Source: an uncultured Kiritimatiellota bacterium (lineage in GTDB: Bacteria; Verrucomicrobiota; Kiritimatiellia; RFP12; UBA1067). Taken from it: a stretch of 46,572 bases of DNA. The notes under the pieces are model-generated. The model was given only the letters and a program-made list of their open reading frames with translations. It did not search any database and was not told the origin of the DNA. This document shows positions 17,601-26,441 of the stretch, piece by piece. Where the stretch lies: positions 1-46,572 of the forward strand of contig CAKUGW010000007.1 of the NCBI GenBank assembly GCA_934654805.1. The letters run 5' to 3'. A program made the position numbers and the translations under genes. Each line of letters opens with the position of its first letter. The stretch's first letter is position 1.

Positions 17601-19181
17601 AAACCAGCAGTGTCCGCATGCCTTCGGGTCGAACGGCTCGCGCCAGCCGCCCGCGGCGCTGCGACCGCGCGCGAACTTCGTCACGGGATCGAGCGCGTTC
17701 CGCCAGAGCCCCGAACGCCGCGCGAAGAACGTGGCCTCCTCCCTCTTGCCCAGCGCGGCGGCAAACCGCGCCGCGCAGGCGTCGTCGTAGGCGCCCTCGA
17801 AGAGGCGCGAGACGGACTCGCCCACGACCTTGTGGCCCCGGCTGCCGCCCGTCAGCGCGTCGTACGGCAGGTAGCCGTACTTGTCGAGGAGCGGCCAGTC
17901 CTCCTTGAGAAGCCCCCACGTCGCATCGTTCGCCGCCGTGTGCTCCCGCGTCAGCGAGTCCTGGACGGCCCGCCACGCGAGATTGACATCGTAGTCCCGG
18001 AATCCCTTCAGGTAGGCGTCGACGATGACCGGCACGGCGTGATGGCCGATCATGCAGTGCGTGTCCGTTCCGCGCAGCCCCCAGATCGGCAGGTAGCCGT
18101 TCCGTTCGTAGACCCTGAGCAACGAGCGCACGAAGCCGTTCACCCGCTCGGGTGCCAGCAGCGTGTAGAGCGGATGCGCCGCGCGGAACGTGTCCCAGAG
18201 CGAAAAGGTCGAGTAGTCTTCGCGCCCGACGTCGCCGATGTCGTTCGGCTGGATCGCCGTGCGGTAGAGCGCGGCGGCGAACGAGGCGCGCACGGCGGGG
18301 TCTGTCCCCGGCGCGAGACGGACACGCGAAAGCCAGTCGTCCCATTTCGCCCCAGTCTGCGCGGCGACGGCCTCAAGGGATTGCCCCGCCAGCTCAGCAT
18401 CGAGATTCGCGGCAGCGGCCGCGGCGGACGTCGCCGACAGCGCGAGCCGGACTTCCAGCACGCCGTCCGGCAGGACGCCAAAGTCGCAGACGCCGCCGTC
18501 GCGCGACACGACCGGACACGAGAAGTCGAATGCGCAGAAGATCTCGTAGTCCACCCAGGCGCGCACCTTGCGCCGCGCGACGAGCCGCGTCGGCGAAAGC
18601 GCCCGCAAGTCCGTCTCCTTCACGTAGGCTGCGAACACGCCCCAGAGCGTGCCATCGTCCTTGCCGCGCCGCGCGATCGTCCATTCAGGGTCGATTAGCA
18701 GCTTCGCGGACGTCTCCTTCGGATAGGTGAAGCGGTAGACGGCGCCGTGGGATGACGCCGCGACCGCGCAGGAGATCCCGTCCGCAAGATCGACCGCGTA
18801 GAAGCCGGGGCGCGCCTGTTCCTTTTCCTTCAGCATCCGCACCGCGCGCGGCGCGTTGCCCGTAAACGGCAGAAGTCCGAAGTCGCCGCCGCTCGGACAG
18901 CCCGTCCCGGAGAGACGCGTCTGCGAGAAGCGCCAGAGCCACCCGTCGCCGTGCTGGTAGCCCGACGTGTGCGCCCAGTCGCCGACGTATTTCCCGGACG
19001 AGGACGAGGTGTCGGGCCCCGCCTGCACGGCGCCGAACGGCGCGCACGCCGCCGGCGAGACATGGCCGAGCCCCTCCGTGCCGATGAACACGTCGACCGG
19101 TTCGGCCGCACAGACAGACGCCTCCGCCGCCGCGACGCACAGGCTCAACAACGCCCAGCACAAAACCAATGTATTCCGCAT
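14667..19181 (-). CDS. GH92 - GH78 fusion: exported alpha-mannosidase/alpha-L-rhamnosidase
   Basis: This is one continuous frame of 1504 residues. The signal peptide is MRNTLVLCWALLSLCVAAAEA. Residues about 25-735 are GH92: FIGTEGLGHVSPAACAPFGA, SGYQHGDGWLWRFSQT, LRGTDTHCMIGHHAVP, FQPNDFTEGNAMQYTWHV and GNDDCGQMSAWYVFSALGF. The Glu in DFTEGNA and the Asp in GNDDCGQMSAW occupy the catalytic region. Residues about 745-1490 form a GH78-type rhamnosidase: VFLGFRGDF jelly roll, LYRVFLNGAFVGYGPARG, DVFTDCPSRERAGWLCDSFF, YPSNMLWAETLDALD and ISETCQYYAFFF. GH92 enzymes are Ca-dependent exo-alpha-mannosidases; GH78 inverting enzymes remove terminal rhamnose. Both halves look complete. The ATG at 19179-19181 is preferred over TTG at 19193 because the signal peptide begins there. 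It is the fifth of six genes in the operon. Confidence 0.9.
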   Translation of the reverse strand: MRNTLVLCWALLSLCVAAAEASVCAAEPVDVFIGTEGLGHVSPAACAPFGAVQAGPDTSSSSGKYVGDWAHTSGYQHGDGWLWRFSQTRLSGTGCPSGGDFGLLPFTGNAPRAVRMLKEKEQARPGFYAVDLADGISCAVAASSHGAVYRFTYPKETSAKLLIDPEWTIARRGKDDGTLWGVFAAYVKETDLRALSPTRLVARRKVRAWVDYEIFCAFDFSCPVVSRDGGVCDFGVLPDGVLEVRLALSATSAAAAAANLDAELAGQSLEAVAAQTGAKWDDWLSRVRLAPGTDPAVRASFAAALYRTAIQPNDIGDVGREDYSTFSLWDTFRAAHPLYTLLAPERVNGFVRSLLRVYERNGYLPIWGLRGTDTHCMIGHHAVPVIVDAYLKGFRDYDVNLAWRAVQDSLTREHTAANDATWGLLKEDWPLLDKYGYLPYDALTGGSRGHKVVGESVSRLFEGAYDDACAARFAAALGKREEATFFARRSGLWRNALDPVTKFARGRSAAGGWREPFDPKACGHCWFQPNDFTEGNAMQYTWHVLQDPGELVAALGGRDAALAKLQELFSGASVAYGENGVSDVTGLIGQYAHGNEPSHHIIYFFTLLGRPDLAAKYVKEVFDTQYRPTPDGLCGNDDCGQMSAWYVFSALGFYPFDPCGGEHVVGAPQVPGAELALPGGKSLKVVTENFTPGGTVAEVVLNGRALTDFKLRHADLLQGGTLVFKMKRKDDAAAFARAQPVWAAGRADEKNVFLGFRGDFAAEAGQPAEVRIAASSLYRVFLNGAFVGYGPARGPNGFYRVDTWRLPCRDGCNALAIEVLNYNVRNYYVHRDSGFLQAEVFAGGKSALATGAPDGFAARILPKVQRCSRFSFQRGFAEAYALAPDFADWRTNAVADAVALERTAAQPLLPRLVPLPRLDARPLAFVGETDVAYDAVRTVPPQRHVTWNGWDAVRDAFPTEKLAIDVHDVLARVDVTRTRPVQAEAVTIGDGKGALLDGGLNDTGFLGLTVACQRPGRLVVTFDEVLTDGKVNPLRLGADFGFVYDLKAPGVYRLENFEPNTFRHVHLFLKDGLATVSAPYIRSYKNAEVYRARFSSSDAALNAVFDAARETFAQNAVDVFTDCPSRERAGWLCDSFFIARVSRLLTGSLALEDLFLDNYARAESFDIADGMLPMCYPGDHVNGNYIPNWAMWLVLELDEYARRGGDARLVASFRPRLEKLLAFLWRYRNADGLLEKLPGWVFVEWSQANKWVQDVNYPSNMLWAETLDALDRLYGRPDLAAEATRVRETVRRQSWDGQWFRDHAVRQSDGTLAVVPDDISETCQYYAFFFKVATPKTHPALWRTLVEAFGPSRLDADKKPLAHPQIAPSNAFIGNYLRLECLSRAGLSEKVLAECRSYFAAMAAQTGTLWEFDKPTHSCCHGFASHAAVLLVRDILGVKKIDYAARTVVFEPPPQSPLAFCEVALPTDEGDLEIGWRHPGNGAVTPVVRLPDGWRVHNLSNTHE

Positions 19182-19265
19182 ACTAATGTACAAAATCAGG
19201 TCAGACCTAAATTTAGAATTTGGCGTGGTTTCACACCTCCCTTGCTGCGCGAAGGCCAGCGCGAT

Positions 19266-21425
19266 TCACCGCACGATCACGGCGAAGCCCAGGCGATGCG
19301 CACGCAGGAACTTCTCCGGCGCCAACGTGCCGCGCGTGACGCGCACCTCGTCGACATTGCCCATGAACGCGCCGAACGCGAGCGAGCTGTCGGCGAGTCC
19401 ATCGACCGCCAGCGCACCGCTGAACGCGCCCGTCCCGGCAACCTCGTAGTCGCGGTAGACCGTGACCGCCGTCGTCGTGCCGTCCGCCGAGGGCGCGAAC
19501 ACGATTGCAATGTGCGACCACGCCTCCGACAGCTGACTGGCGGACGCGACATCCTGACCCGCCACGACGACCTTCAGGCCGTCCGCCGTCTGCCGCAACG
19601 ACCAGACCGCGTTCGTCTGTCCGCCCTTGACGCCTTGCAACGCGACGAGATCCGTCCCGACGTCCGCGCTTCCGCGCAGGAAGAGCTCGACCGTCTGGTC
19701 GGGACGCTCCAGCAGCGAGAGCCGCGAATACGCCCCCGCGCCCGTCATAAGCGAGAGCGAGCCCCGGTTCTTCTCGCGCAGGCGGTTGCCGTCCGCGTCG
19801 CGCAGCTCGCCCGCGTTCGCGCCCACCAGCTTCGCCGCGCCGGACAGCGACGGCGCCTCGACGAACGCCTCGACCAGCGCGTCCGACTTGCCGTCGAACG
19901 GCGCCCAGACGAGCGTCTCGCCGTCGACGCGCTTCGTCATCAGGAATTCGGACGGCTTGAGCGCCTTGCGCGTCAGGCGGATGTCATTCAGGTTGCCGCT
20001 CTTGCAAGAAAACTCCGTGTAGTCGCCCCAGCACCCGCAGTTCACGTAGATCTTGTCCGCGATGGTCTCGGCTGCAAGGCCCAGCACCGACGCCGCACGC
20101 GCCACGAGCCTCCCATCCAGATAGACGCGCGTTTCCGTGTTCTCCCGGTCGCTCACCACCGCGAGGCGGTGCCACGCGCCATTGTCCCAGGCCGTCGCGG
20201 GAAGGATCGCGACCGGCTTGAAGGTCGAATCGCCGACGTAAATCCGGCCATCCGTCCGATTGCACCACACATACCACTGTGACGAATGGCAGAAGAGGTA
20301 GACGCGGTCCTTGGAGAAGTCCCTCCACGCCTCCTGCGGGAACTTGAAGCCGATCTCGGCCGTAAAGCTGTTGACGGCGAAGGACCGCTCCACGTCGGTG
20401 ACGACGAAGCCGCCGGCGTTGGAGTCGCCGCTGAAGGCGAAGGACTTGCGTCCCGCGACGCCCGTCGCGTCAAACGCGCCGTCGTAAAGCGTCGCGCCGT
20501 CCACGTCATCCGACAGCGTGTAGGCGGAATGGGACAGGTCAGGCTGCGGCGGCACGGGCTCCGCCGCGACGCCCGGCGCAAGCCACGCCAGCGTCGAGCC
20601 GTCGCCCTTCTCGGCGCGGATGAACTGCGCCGGCGTCAGCACGGTGTCCGACAGCCGGAACTCGGCCAGACTGCCCGTGAAGGTCGCATAGCCCGGATTG
20701 CCGTCCGGCCCACGCAGTCCGGCGTAAAAGGATTCGCCGTCGCCCGCAAGCGAGTCGCCCGAGTCCAACGTCACCTCCTTGAGGAGTTCGTAGTCCGCAT
20801 AGATCTTGAGAACATTCGCGCCCTTGTCGTAGGTGCACGCGACATGATGCCACTGCTCGTCGTTGTAGGTTCCCGGACTCGTCAGCACCTGCTTCGCTCC
20901 GACGTGAAACAGCAACTTACCATTGAGGATCAAGACTTGCAGCGCACTCGATTCGGTAGACGGCTTCTTGTACAGGAGCGTCTGCCAGACCTGCTTCTTG
21001 CCACCCCAGAGATCGACATACCGGAAGTACGTCTCGACCGTGAACGAGGAGAGCGCAACCGCGTCGGCGTTCACTGCCGTACCCCAGTTGTACTGGCTGC
21101 TGTTGTTGAACTTCACAAACACCGCCCTGCCGGCGTCGTGCGCCGCGTTCTTGACCGGATCGAAATAGCGCCACGCTTCAGGCAGACCGTTGGTTCCGAT
21201 CGGATACAGCCACGTGGAATCAGTCTGCTCGCCCCCGTTGAAGGTGACGGCCTTGCCGTCCCGCGTACCGGGGTTGGCCGCGTTGACGAACACGGTGTCC
21301 TTTGTGCCGCGCGTGCCGACCTCGAGATCGTCCAGGTGATAGTGGATGAGCGTTTCCGCGCCCGCAACGACCGTCCAACCGGTCGACAGCAGGGCGAGAC
21401 CCGTTTTCAGCGTGCTTGTGTTCAT
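19266..21425 (-). CDS. exported protein with three LamG/concanavalin A-like domains
   Basis: The protein has 719 residues, a signal peptide (MNTSTLKTGLALLSTGWTVVAGA) and ribosome site AAGGAG. Three LamG jelly rolls are visible at about residues 25-275, 300-530 and 535-710. Each has the expected motifs: WHHVACTYDKGANVLKIYAD, WHRLAVVSDRENTETRVYLD and WSHIAIVFAPSADG, with closing strands LAEFRLSDTVLTPAQF, NDIRLTRKALKPSEF and VDEVRVTRGTLAPEKF. Such proteins bind polysaccharide or protein and are not enzymes. The tail LGFAVIVR shares the short hydrophobic segment plus terminal Arg with three other exported proteins here. It lies between the Asp-box lipoprotein (10 bases upstream) and the GH92-GH78 gene, suggesting surface capture of the same substrate. 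Confidence 0.8.
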   Translation of the reverse strand: MNTSTLKTGLALLSTGWTVVAGAETLIHYHLDDLEVGTRGTKDTVFVNAANPGTRDGKAVTFNGGEQTDSTWLYPIGTNGLPEAWRYFDPVKNAAHDAGRAVFVKFNNSSQYNWGTAVNADAVALSSFTVETYFRYVDLWGGKKQVWQTLLYKKPSTESSALQVLILNGKLLFHVGAKQVLTSPGTYNDEQWHHVACTYDKGANVLKIYADYELLKEVTLDSGDSLAGDGESFYAGLRGPDGNPGYATFTGSLAEFRLSDTVLTPAQFIRAEKGDGSTLAWLAPGVAAEPVPPQPDLSHSAYTLSDDVDGATLYDGAFDATGVAGRKSFAFSGDSNAGGFVVTDVERSFAVNSFTAEIGFKFPQEAWRDFSKDRVYLFCHSSQWYVWCNRTDGRIYVGDSTFKPVAILPATAWDNGAWHRLAVVSDRENTETRVYLDGRLVARAASVLGLAAETIADKIYVNCGCWGDYTEFSCKSGNLNDIRLTRKALKPSEFLMTKRVDGETLVWAPFDGKSDALVEAFVEAPSLSGAAKLVGANAGELRDADGNRLREKNRGSLSLMTGAGAYSRLSLLERPDQTVELFLRGSADVGTDLVALQGVKGGQTNAVWSLRQTADGLKVVVAGQDVASASQLSEAWSHIAIVFAPSADGTTTAVTVYRDYEVAGTGAFSGALAVDGLADSSLAFGAFMGNVDEVRVTRGTLAPEKFLRAHRLGFAVIVR

Positions 21426-21435
21426 CGTTTTCTCC

Positions 21436-23736
21436 TTACTTTTGGGTGTTGCCTTGATTCTGGTTGTTGTGACGAGCGGGTTTCAGATGAAGGGTGCGCG
21501 TGAAGACGCCGCTCCCGCCCGTGAACGCGAAGAGGCGGCCGCGGTCCACAAAGACGTGCGTCTGTCCCGAATGGGGATAGGCGAGACCCTGCGGCAGGGC
21601 GTAGAAGCACGCGCCGCCGTCTTCCGAGATGAACATCTCGTCCTCGCCGCGCAGCACGAGCAGCCCCGGCACATGCGCGTCAAACGCGAGCCCCCAGCAA
21701 CTCCCCGGCATGGACTCGTTGTCACGCCACGTGCGCCCGCCGTCCGTCGATTCGCGCATGACCGTCCCCGTCTTGATGAAGCGCCCCGGACGGAACGGGT
21801 CGGCGACCACGCGATTGTTCCAGCTCTTGTCGCCCGAATTGCGCCAGATGCCCGCCGCACGGTCGAGATACCAGACTTCCCGCAGCTTCGGAAGCGTCAG
21901 CACGCATGAGCCGTCCGGCGAGAACACCATCGGCCAGGCGAGGTCGCCGCTCCATTCGCCGTCGCGGAAGAGCCCCTTGTCCACAGGCAGCCCCTTCGAG
22001 AACCACTCCCAGGTTTCGCCACGGTCATGCGACCGGTAGACGCCGCCCTTCCCCGGCGCACACGGACCGGACACCGTCACGTACACGTCGTCGTTCACCG
22101 GATCGACCTCCACGCCGAACGCGCACGGTCCCGGCTCCTTCATCGGCTGCGGCAGACCCGGCTTGCCGGCGAGCGACGTCCAGGTCCGGCCGCTGTCGTC
22201 CGAGCGGAAAAGGAAGGTCTCTCCCCGCGTCCCCACCGCGTACAGCACGCCGGGGGTCTTCTTCGAGAACGCCAGCCGTTGCACGTACGGATGGCTTTTC
22301 GGCGACTCCCACGTGCGCCCGCCGTTCCAGGTGCCGAACATGCCCATGTCCGCCACGCCGTAGATGATGTTGTCGGCGTTGAACGGGTCGAACGCGAGAT
22401 CAAACGACACGAGCTGCATCATGCCGCGCGTACGCGCCGTCCAGTCGCGGCCTTCGTTCGGCGACTGCCAGATGTGGTACCAGTCGGTGATTATCCAGCG
22501 CTTCGGATCGGCCGGGTCGATGATGATCGAGCACGCGCACTCGAAGACCTTCCGCAGGCGCTTCCGCTCCAGGCCGGGCGTGTTCTCGCATTCGGGATCA
22601 CCCCATTCGACCGCGCCGCGCTCGACCTTCGTCCACTGCGCGTCCGCCGTGCCGCGCCGGTAGAGCGTCCCGGCGGCGTCCGCCACAAGGTAAAACCCGT
22701 CGCCCGCCGCAAAGGCGTAATACTCGTAGGGTATCGGCTTGGCGTCGGCAAAGTAGGTGTCGGCCTTCTTCGGCAGGCCCTGGTGGTAGTCGGACCATGT
22801 GCGGCCGCCGTCGTGCGAGATGCGGATTTCGCGGTAGTCCGAAAAGACGCCCACGAGGTCGCCGTTCCCCTTGATCTGCACCAGTTCCGCCGGCGCGTCG
22901 TCCGAGAGCCGCGTCCAGGCGCGTCCGCCATCCGCGCTCACGTAGAAGCCCGTCTTCCGGCCCCTGTCCAGCTTGAATGCGCGCTGGCAGCGCGCGCTCG
23001 CCATGACGCGCTTCAGCGGCGCGGACGCACAGGCGTAGACGCGGCCCGGAACCGCCTGGTCGTACTTGATGTCGGTGAACCAGTGGCCCTTCGGGCCCGT
23101 CAGGCGCCAGGTCTCACCGTTGTCTTCCGACAGGAAAAGGCCGTCCATGTCCTCGCCCGCGATCAGCTCGTCGGGGTTGGACGGATTGCGCGCGAGGCAC
23201 AGGCCGCTCGGACGATTCGGGCCGTTGCCGTAGAAGCGACCGAACAGCGTCTGGCGGAACGTCCTGCCGCCGTCGCGCGAGACGAACGCGCCCGCCGGGC
23301 GGTCATATTGGTTGCCCGAGACAAGCACGAAATTGTCCGCGTCGCGCGGATCGACCGAGAGCGAGCGCGTGCACGCGGCGGAACGCGCGGTCTGCGACGG
23401 CAGGTAGTTCTGGTGGAGCGGCCGCCAGCTCATGCCCCGGTCGTCCGAGCGGTACGGGCCGCCCACGTCCACGTAGCAGTACCAGACGTCCGGGTTCGAC
23501 GGCGCGATCACCACGTTCTGCACGTAACCGCCGCCGTAGATCGGCAGCACCTTCCACGGCGACGACGCCTGCGTGCAGGCCGCCGCCGCGCCGGCGGGCC
23601 GGGCGGCCGGCGCCTTGCGCGAGCCGACCAGGGGGATGTCCTCCGGATTGCATCCGGCCAGCAGCAGGCAGACGCCCATCGCAAGGGCCGGCCCTCCACG
23701 TCTTTTCCTGACGGTGAAGGCTTGAATCCTGTTCAT
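21436..23736 (-). CDS. Asp-box (BNR/sortilin-like) beta-propeller lipoprotein, GH74-like fold
   Basis: The protein has 766 residues. The N-terminus (MNRIQAFTV...LAMGVCLLLAGCN) carries a lipobox LLAGC, so it is membrane anchored. Eleven Asp-box motifs of the form S-x-D-x-G-x-T-W are visible, for example SDDRGMSW, SRDGGRTF, SEDNGETW, SADGGRAW, SHDGGRTW, SDDSGRTW, SHDRGETW and STDGGRTW. They indicate two stacked seven-bladed propellers, as in GH74 xyloglucanases and related secreted proteins. The two catalytic Asp of GH74 cannot be placed with confidence (NVVIAPSNPDVWYCYVD is similar to the first), so it may be an enzyme or a glycan-binding protein. It precedes the LamG gene by 10 bases and follows GH16 by 30. 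Confidence 0.7.
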   Translation of the reverse strand: MNRIQAFTVRKRRGGPALAMGVCLLLAGCNPEDIPLVGSRKAPAARPAGAAAACTQASSPWKVLPIYGGGYVQNVVIAPSNPDVWYCYVDVGGPYRSDDRGMSWRPLHQNYLPSQTARSAACTRSLSVDPRDADNFVLVSGNQYDRPAGAFVSRDGGRTFRQTLFGRFYGNGPNRPSGLCLARNPSNPDELIAGEDMDGLFLSEDNGETWRLTGPKGHWFTDIKYDQAVPGRVYACASAPLKRVMASARCQRAFKLDRGRKTGFYVSADGGRAWTRLSDDAPAELVQIKGNGDLVGVFSDYREIRISHDGGRTWSDYHQGLPKKADTYFADAKPIPYEYYAFAAGDGFYLVADAAGTLYRRGTADAQWTKVERGAVEWGDPECENTPGLERKRLRKVFECACSIIIDPADPKRWIITDWYHIWQSPNEGRDWTARTRGMMQLVSFDLAFDPFNADNIIYGVADMGMFGTWNGGRTWESPKSHPYVQRLAFSKKTPGVLYAVGTRGETFLFRSDDSGRTWTSLAGKPGLPQPMKEPGPCAFGVEVDPVNDDVYVTVSGPCAPGKGGVYRSHDRGETWEWFSKGLPVDKGLFRDGEWSGDLAWPMVFSPDGSCVLTLPKLREVWYLDRAAGIWRNSGDKSWNNRVVADPFRPGRFIKTGTVMRESTDGGRTWRDNESMPGSCWGLAFDAHVPGLLVLRGEDEMFISEDGGACFYALPQGLAYPHSGQTHVFVDRGRLFAFTGGSGVFTRTLHLKPARHNNQNQGNTQK

Positions 23737-23766
23737 TTCGCTTCTTTCTTCTTCATTTTTGTCTTC

Positions 23767-24636
23767 TCATTTGCTGCTGGCGGAATTTGTTGAAACTGTT
23801 CCAGACCGGTCGTCCGCCACCGGGGCTTCTTTTTGGTAGACGCGGATCCAGTCGACTTCAAAGCGCGTGCCGTCGTCCACCTCGACTTCGGACTCCGGCA
23901 TCATCCAGTCGGCGCCCAGCGCCAGGTTGAGCAGAATGTAATGCGGCTTCTCAAAGGCGTCGCCGTACGCCTCCAGCGGAAAAGCGCCGTAGCGGATGCC
24001 GTCATAGTAGCACACCACTTCCTGCGCAGTCCACTCCATCGCATACACGTGGAAGCCGTCCGCCGGCGTCTTGCCGCGCAGCTCGCTGGATCCGGGCGTG
24101 GCGTGCTTGCCCGTCTGCACGGACTGTCCGTGCACGTTGCAGGTCACCTTGTCGGGCATTTGCCCGTAGAACTCAAGGATGTCGATCTCGCCGCATTTCG
24201 GCCAGCCGGTCTCCCCGATGTTCGCGCCCAGCGTCCAGATCGCGGGCCAGCTCCCCTTTCGCGCGGGAACCTTCGCCCGGCATTCGACCCGGCCGTAGGT
24301 GAATGCAAAGCGGTGGCGTGTGTTGACGGAGCCGGACGTAATCGCGAGGACGGCGCGCGCCCGCTTCCAGTCGTTCGTTTCGCCGGGCACATAGTCCGGA
24401 TTCTTCAACTGGACACGACGCCCCTGCAGGACGAGGCAACCGTTCTCAAGGCGGACGTTCTCCGGCAGATTCGTGTAGAACTGGTACTCGGAATTCCGGA
24501 CAAAGCCCTGTTCATAGCCCCATTTCGAGGCGTCCAGTTCCGTCCCGTTGAACTCGTCCGACCAGACAAGCCGCCAATCGGCCGATGCGGCACCGACAAG
24601 CAACCCTGTTGCCGCCAGAATCAGCCTCTTACCCAT
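23767..24636 (-). CDS. GH16 endo-beta-glucanase (laminarinase/lichenase type)
   Basis: The protein has 289 residues with a short signal peptide (MGKRLILAATGLLVGAASA). The start at 24634-24636 is chosen for AAGGAGACG upstream. The GH16 catalytic strand GEIDILEFYG (about residues 150-160) holds nucleophile and acid/base Glu in the ExDxxE form. WRLVWSDEFNGTELDASKWGYE, YGRVECRAKVPARKGSWPAIWTL and GFHVYAMEWTAQEVVCYYDG are typical for the beta-1,3(4)-glucanase subgroup. It would cut beta-1,3- or mixed-linkage glucans outside the cytoplasm. The C-terminus has a short Ser/Thr-rich tail. It is the second gene of the operon, after the clan GH-D-like enzyme. Confidence 0.9.
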   Translation of the reverse strand: MGKRLILAATGLLVGAASADWRLVWSDEFNGTELDASKWGYEQGFVRNSEYQFYTNLPENVRLENGCLVLQGRRVQLKNPDYVPGETNDWKRARAVLAITSGSVNTRHRFAFTYGRVECRAKVPARKGSWPAIWTLGANIGETGWPKCGEIDILEFYGQMPDKVTCNVHGQSVQTGKHATPGSSELRGKTPADGFHVYAMEWTAQEVVCYYDGIRYGAFPLEAYGDAFEKPHYILLNLALGADWMMPESEVEVDDGTRFEVDWIRVYQKEAPVADDRSGTVSTNSASSK

Positions 24637-24692
24637 GTTCCGGACGTCTCCTTTCCTTGTTTCTCGTGACATTCCCTATCCGCTCTTTGCGT

Positions 24693-26333
24693 TCAGCCGG
24701 CAAACTCGATGCGGCAGGCGGGCGCGGACAGGTCTTGCGTCGTCTGCGACCCGATCCGGTTGAGCACTGCGCCCGGCAGGATCAGTCCGCCGTCCGTCCG
24801 GACGACGGAAGCCGTGATGTCCTCCAAGGGAGTCTCCTCCGGCTGCGCCAGGTCGCACGCCAGAATACGCCTCGCCCCGTTGTCGCGCACGCGCACCGTC
24901 CCGACCGTGCCGAAGACCGCGAGATGCCGTCCGGGCGCGATGTCGAGACTGATGTCGGCCGCGACTTCAAACCGCCCGCGCGGCCACTTGAGACGCGGCA
25001 GGGCGCCGACGGCGATCGCCCCGTTCGGATGGCGCGACACGCACACGAGCGGACGCTCGCCGCCCGCGACCGCGACTTCGGGCAGGGGCAGGTTCCGCGC
25101 GATGCGCGCCGGGGCGGACTGCACCGGATGCCGCCCGCAGATCTGCTTCCACCAGACGGATCCTTCCGCAAAGAACCAGTCGTCCGTCACGACTTCGCCG
25201 GAGACCTGCGTGCGCGAACCTTCCGCCGCCGCGAACGCGGGCGCGTACCGCCGCCAGTTCGCCGCGCGGACGACTTCCGTCGTCCGGCGCCACGCATCGG
25301 ACCAGTCGCGGCCGCCATAGGGGCGCATGGTGTCCAGCGAGCGCATGGCGCCGAACGTGCAGCCCAGCAACGCGCCCAGATAGACCTCGTCTTCCACGTT
25401 CACGAGCGCGTGCGAATTCTCCTCTTCTCCCAGACGGAGCATGATCTGCGTCCGTTCCGCCGCGTTGCAGAGGGTGAGCGGCGACAGCAGGTCATAGATG
25501 CGCAAGACATCCGCGAATTCCAGAATCTGCCGCGCCTGATTGCGCCACGGGGCGTCGGACGCCGCGCGCCCCGTACAGACCATCGTGCCATCGGGCTTGA
25601 ACGAGATCCCGTTGAACGGAGCCCCCATCGCCGCGCAATGTTCGACCGTCATGTCCGGCGCAACCGCGTTCTTGACCTCGCTGAAGAGCTGCCGGTATTC
25701 CGTCGAGCCTCCGTAGACGCCCCAGTCGACCTTGAGGTAGCCGATGCCCGCCTCGGCGCACCAGCCCAGCTTGCGCTTCAAGTCCTCGCGCGTGGCCGCC
25801 CGGTTGAAAGGCGTCCGCCGCCCGTCACCTGCGGCCTGCGCGGCGACCCAAAGCCCCGCCCCACGCCAGCCAAGATCCCGCAACGCCCGGTCCAGTCCCC
25901 GAAGGCGTTCGGTCGGCGTGCCTTTGAAGGACGGAAACCGCGTCACATCCGCAATCAGCGACCCGAACGGCTCAATCGCATCGTTCGGATTCGCGCCATA
26001 CGGAACGTCCCAACCGTCGTCAATCAGGCAGTAAAGCCGGTTTCGCACGGTCGGGTAGTAGCTCTTCGCCCAGCCACCGAACAGGATGCGCTCGTTCAGG
26101 TTGTCGCGTGCGCCCGCAATGCCCTGATCGCCCTGAAACGCACTCCCCATGAGGCCCTGCTTGACCGACTTGCCGACGGTGTGCGACTGCACAGCCCAGG
26201 TGCACCAGTAGTCGGGCGAGTCGCCGCACCGGCGCGACCGCCCCGAACCAAAGGGCGACAGGCAGCCGCCCGCAGCCGACAGCGCACAGAATTCAAGGAA
26301 TGTCCGCCTGCCTATTTTCCCGGATCGATTCAT
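24693..26333 (-). CDS. Tat-exported clan GH-D-like (GH27/GH36-type) putative alpha-glycosidase
   Basis: The protein has 546 residues. The N-terminus has the twin-arginine signal GRRTFLEFCALSAAGG, so it is exported folded. The barrel shows LYCLIDDGWDVPYG, GWRGAGLWVAAQAAG, AGIGYLKVDWGVYGGSTEY, TVEHCAAMGAPFNG and VCTGRAASDAPWRN. The Asp in LKVDWG matches the clan GH-D nucleophile and the Asp in RAASDAPW the acid/base, with a C-terminal beta domain after residue 430. Alpha-galactosidase or alpha-N-acetylgalactosaminidase activity is typical, but the exact family is not certain. It is the first structural gene of the six-gene operon, 108 bases after the leader ORF. Confidence 0.65.
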   Translation of the reverse strand: MNRSGKIGRRTFLEFCALSAAGGCLSPFGSGRSRRCGDSPDYWCTWAVQSHTVGKSVKQGLMGSAFQGDQGIAGARDNLNERILFGGWAKSYYPTVRNRLYCLIDDGWDVPYGANPNDAIEPFGSLIADVTRFPSFKGTPTERLRGLDRALRDLGWRGAGLWVAAQAAGDGRRTPFNRAATREDLKRKLGWCAEAGIGYLKVDWGVYGGSTEYRQLFSEVKNAVAPDMTVEHCAAMGAPFNGISFKPDGTMVCTGRAASDAPWRNQARQILEFADVLRIYDLLSPLTLCNAAERTQIMLRLGEEENSHALVNVEDEVYLGALLGCTFGAMRSLDTMRPYGGRDWSDAWRRTTEVVRAANWRRYAPAFAAAEGSRTQVSGEVVTDDWFFAEGSVWWKQICGRHPVQSAPARIARNLPLPEVAVAGGERPLVCVSRHPNGAIAVGALPRLKWPRGRFEVAADISLDIAPGRHLAVFGTVGTVRVRDNGARRILACDLAQPEETPLEDITASVVRTDGGLILPGAVLNRIGSQTTQDLSAPACRIEFAG

Positions 26334-26441
26334 CGCAAACCTCCTTCTGCTGAAGCGACGTGCCTCAAGCGCCCCATGCGCCTGCCTTGGGCGTACGACA
26401 CAAGCGCGCGCAGGGCCATCAGGCGGCCCTCGGCGACGTTT

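Noticed and set aside
15984..18698. 904-codon plus-strand frame inside the GH92-GH78 gene
   Set aside because: It is the mirror of a well-conserved fused glycosidase, with the same Arg-rich shadow composition and no ribosome site.
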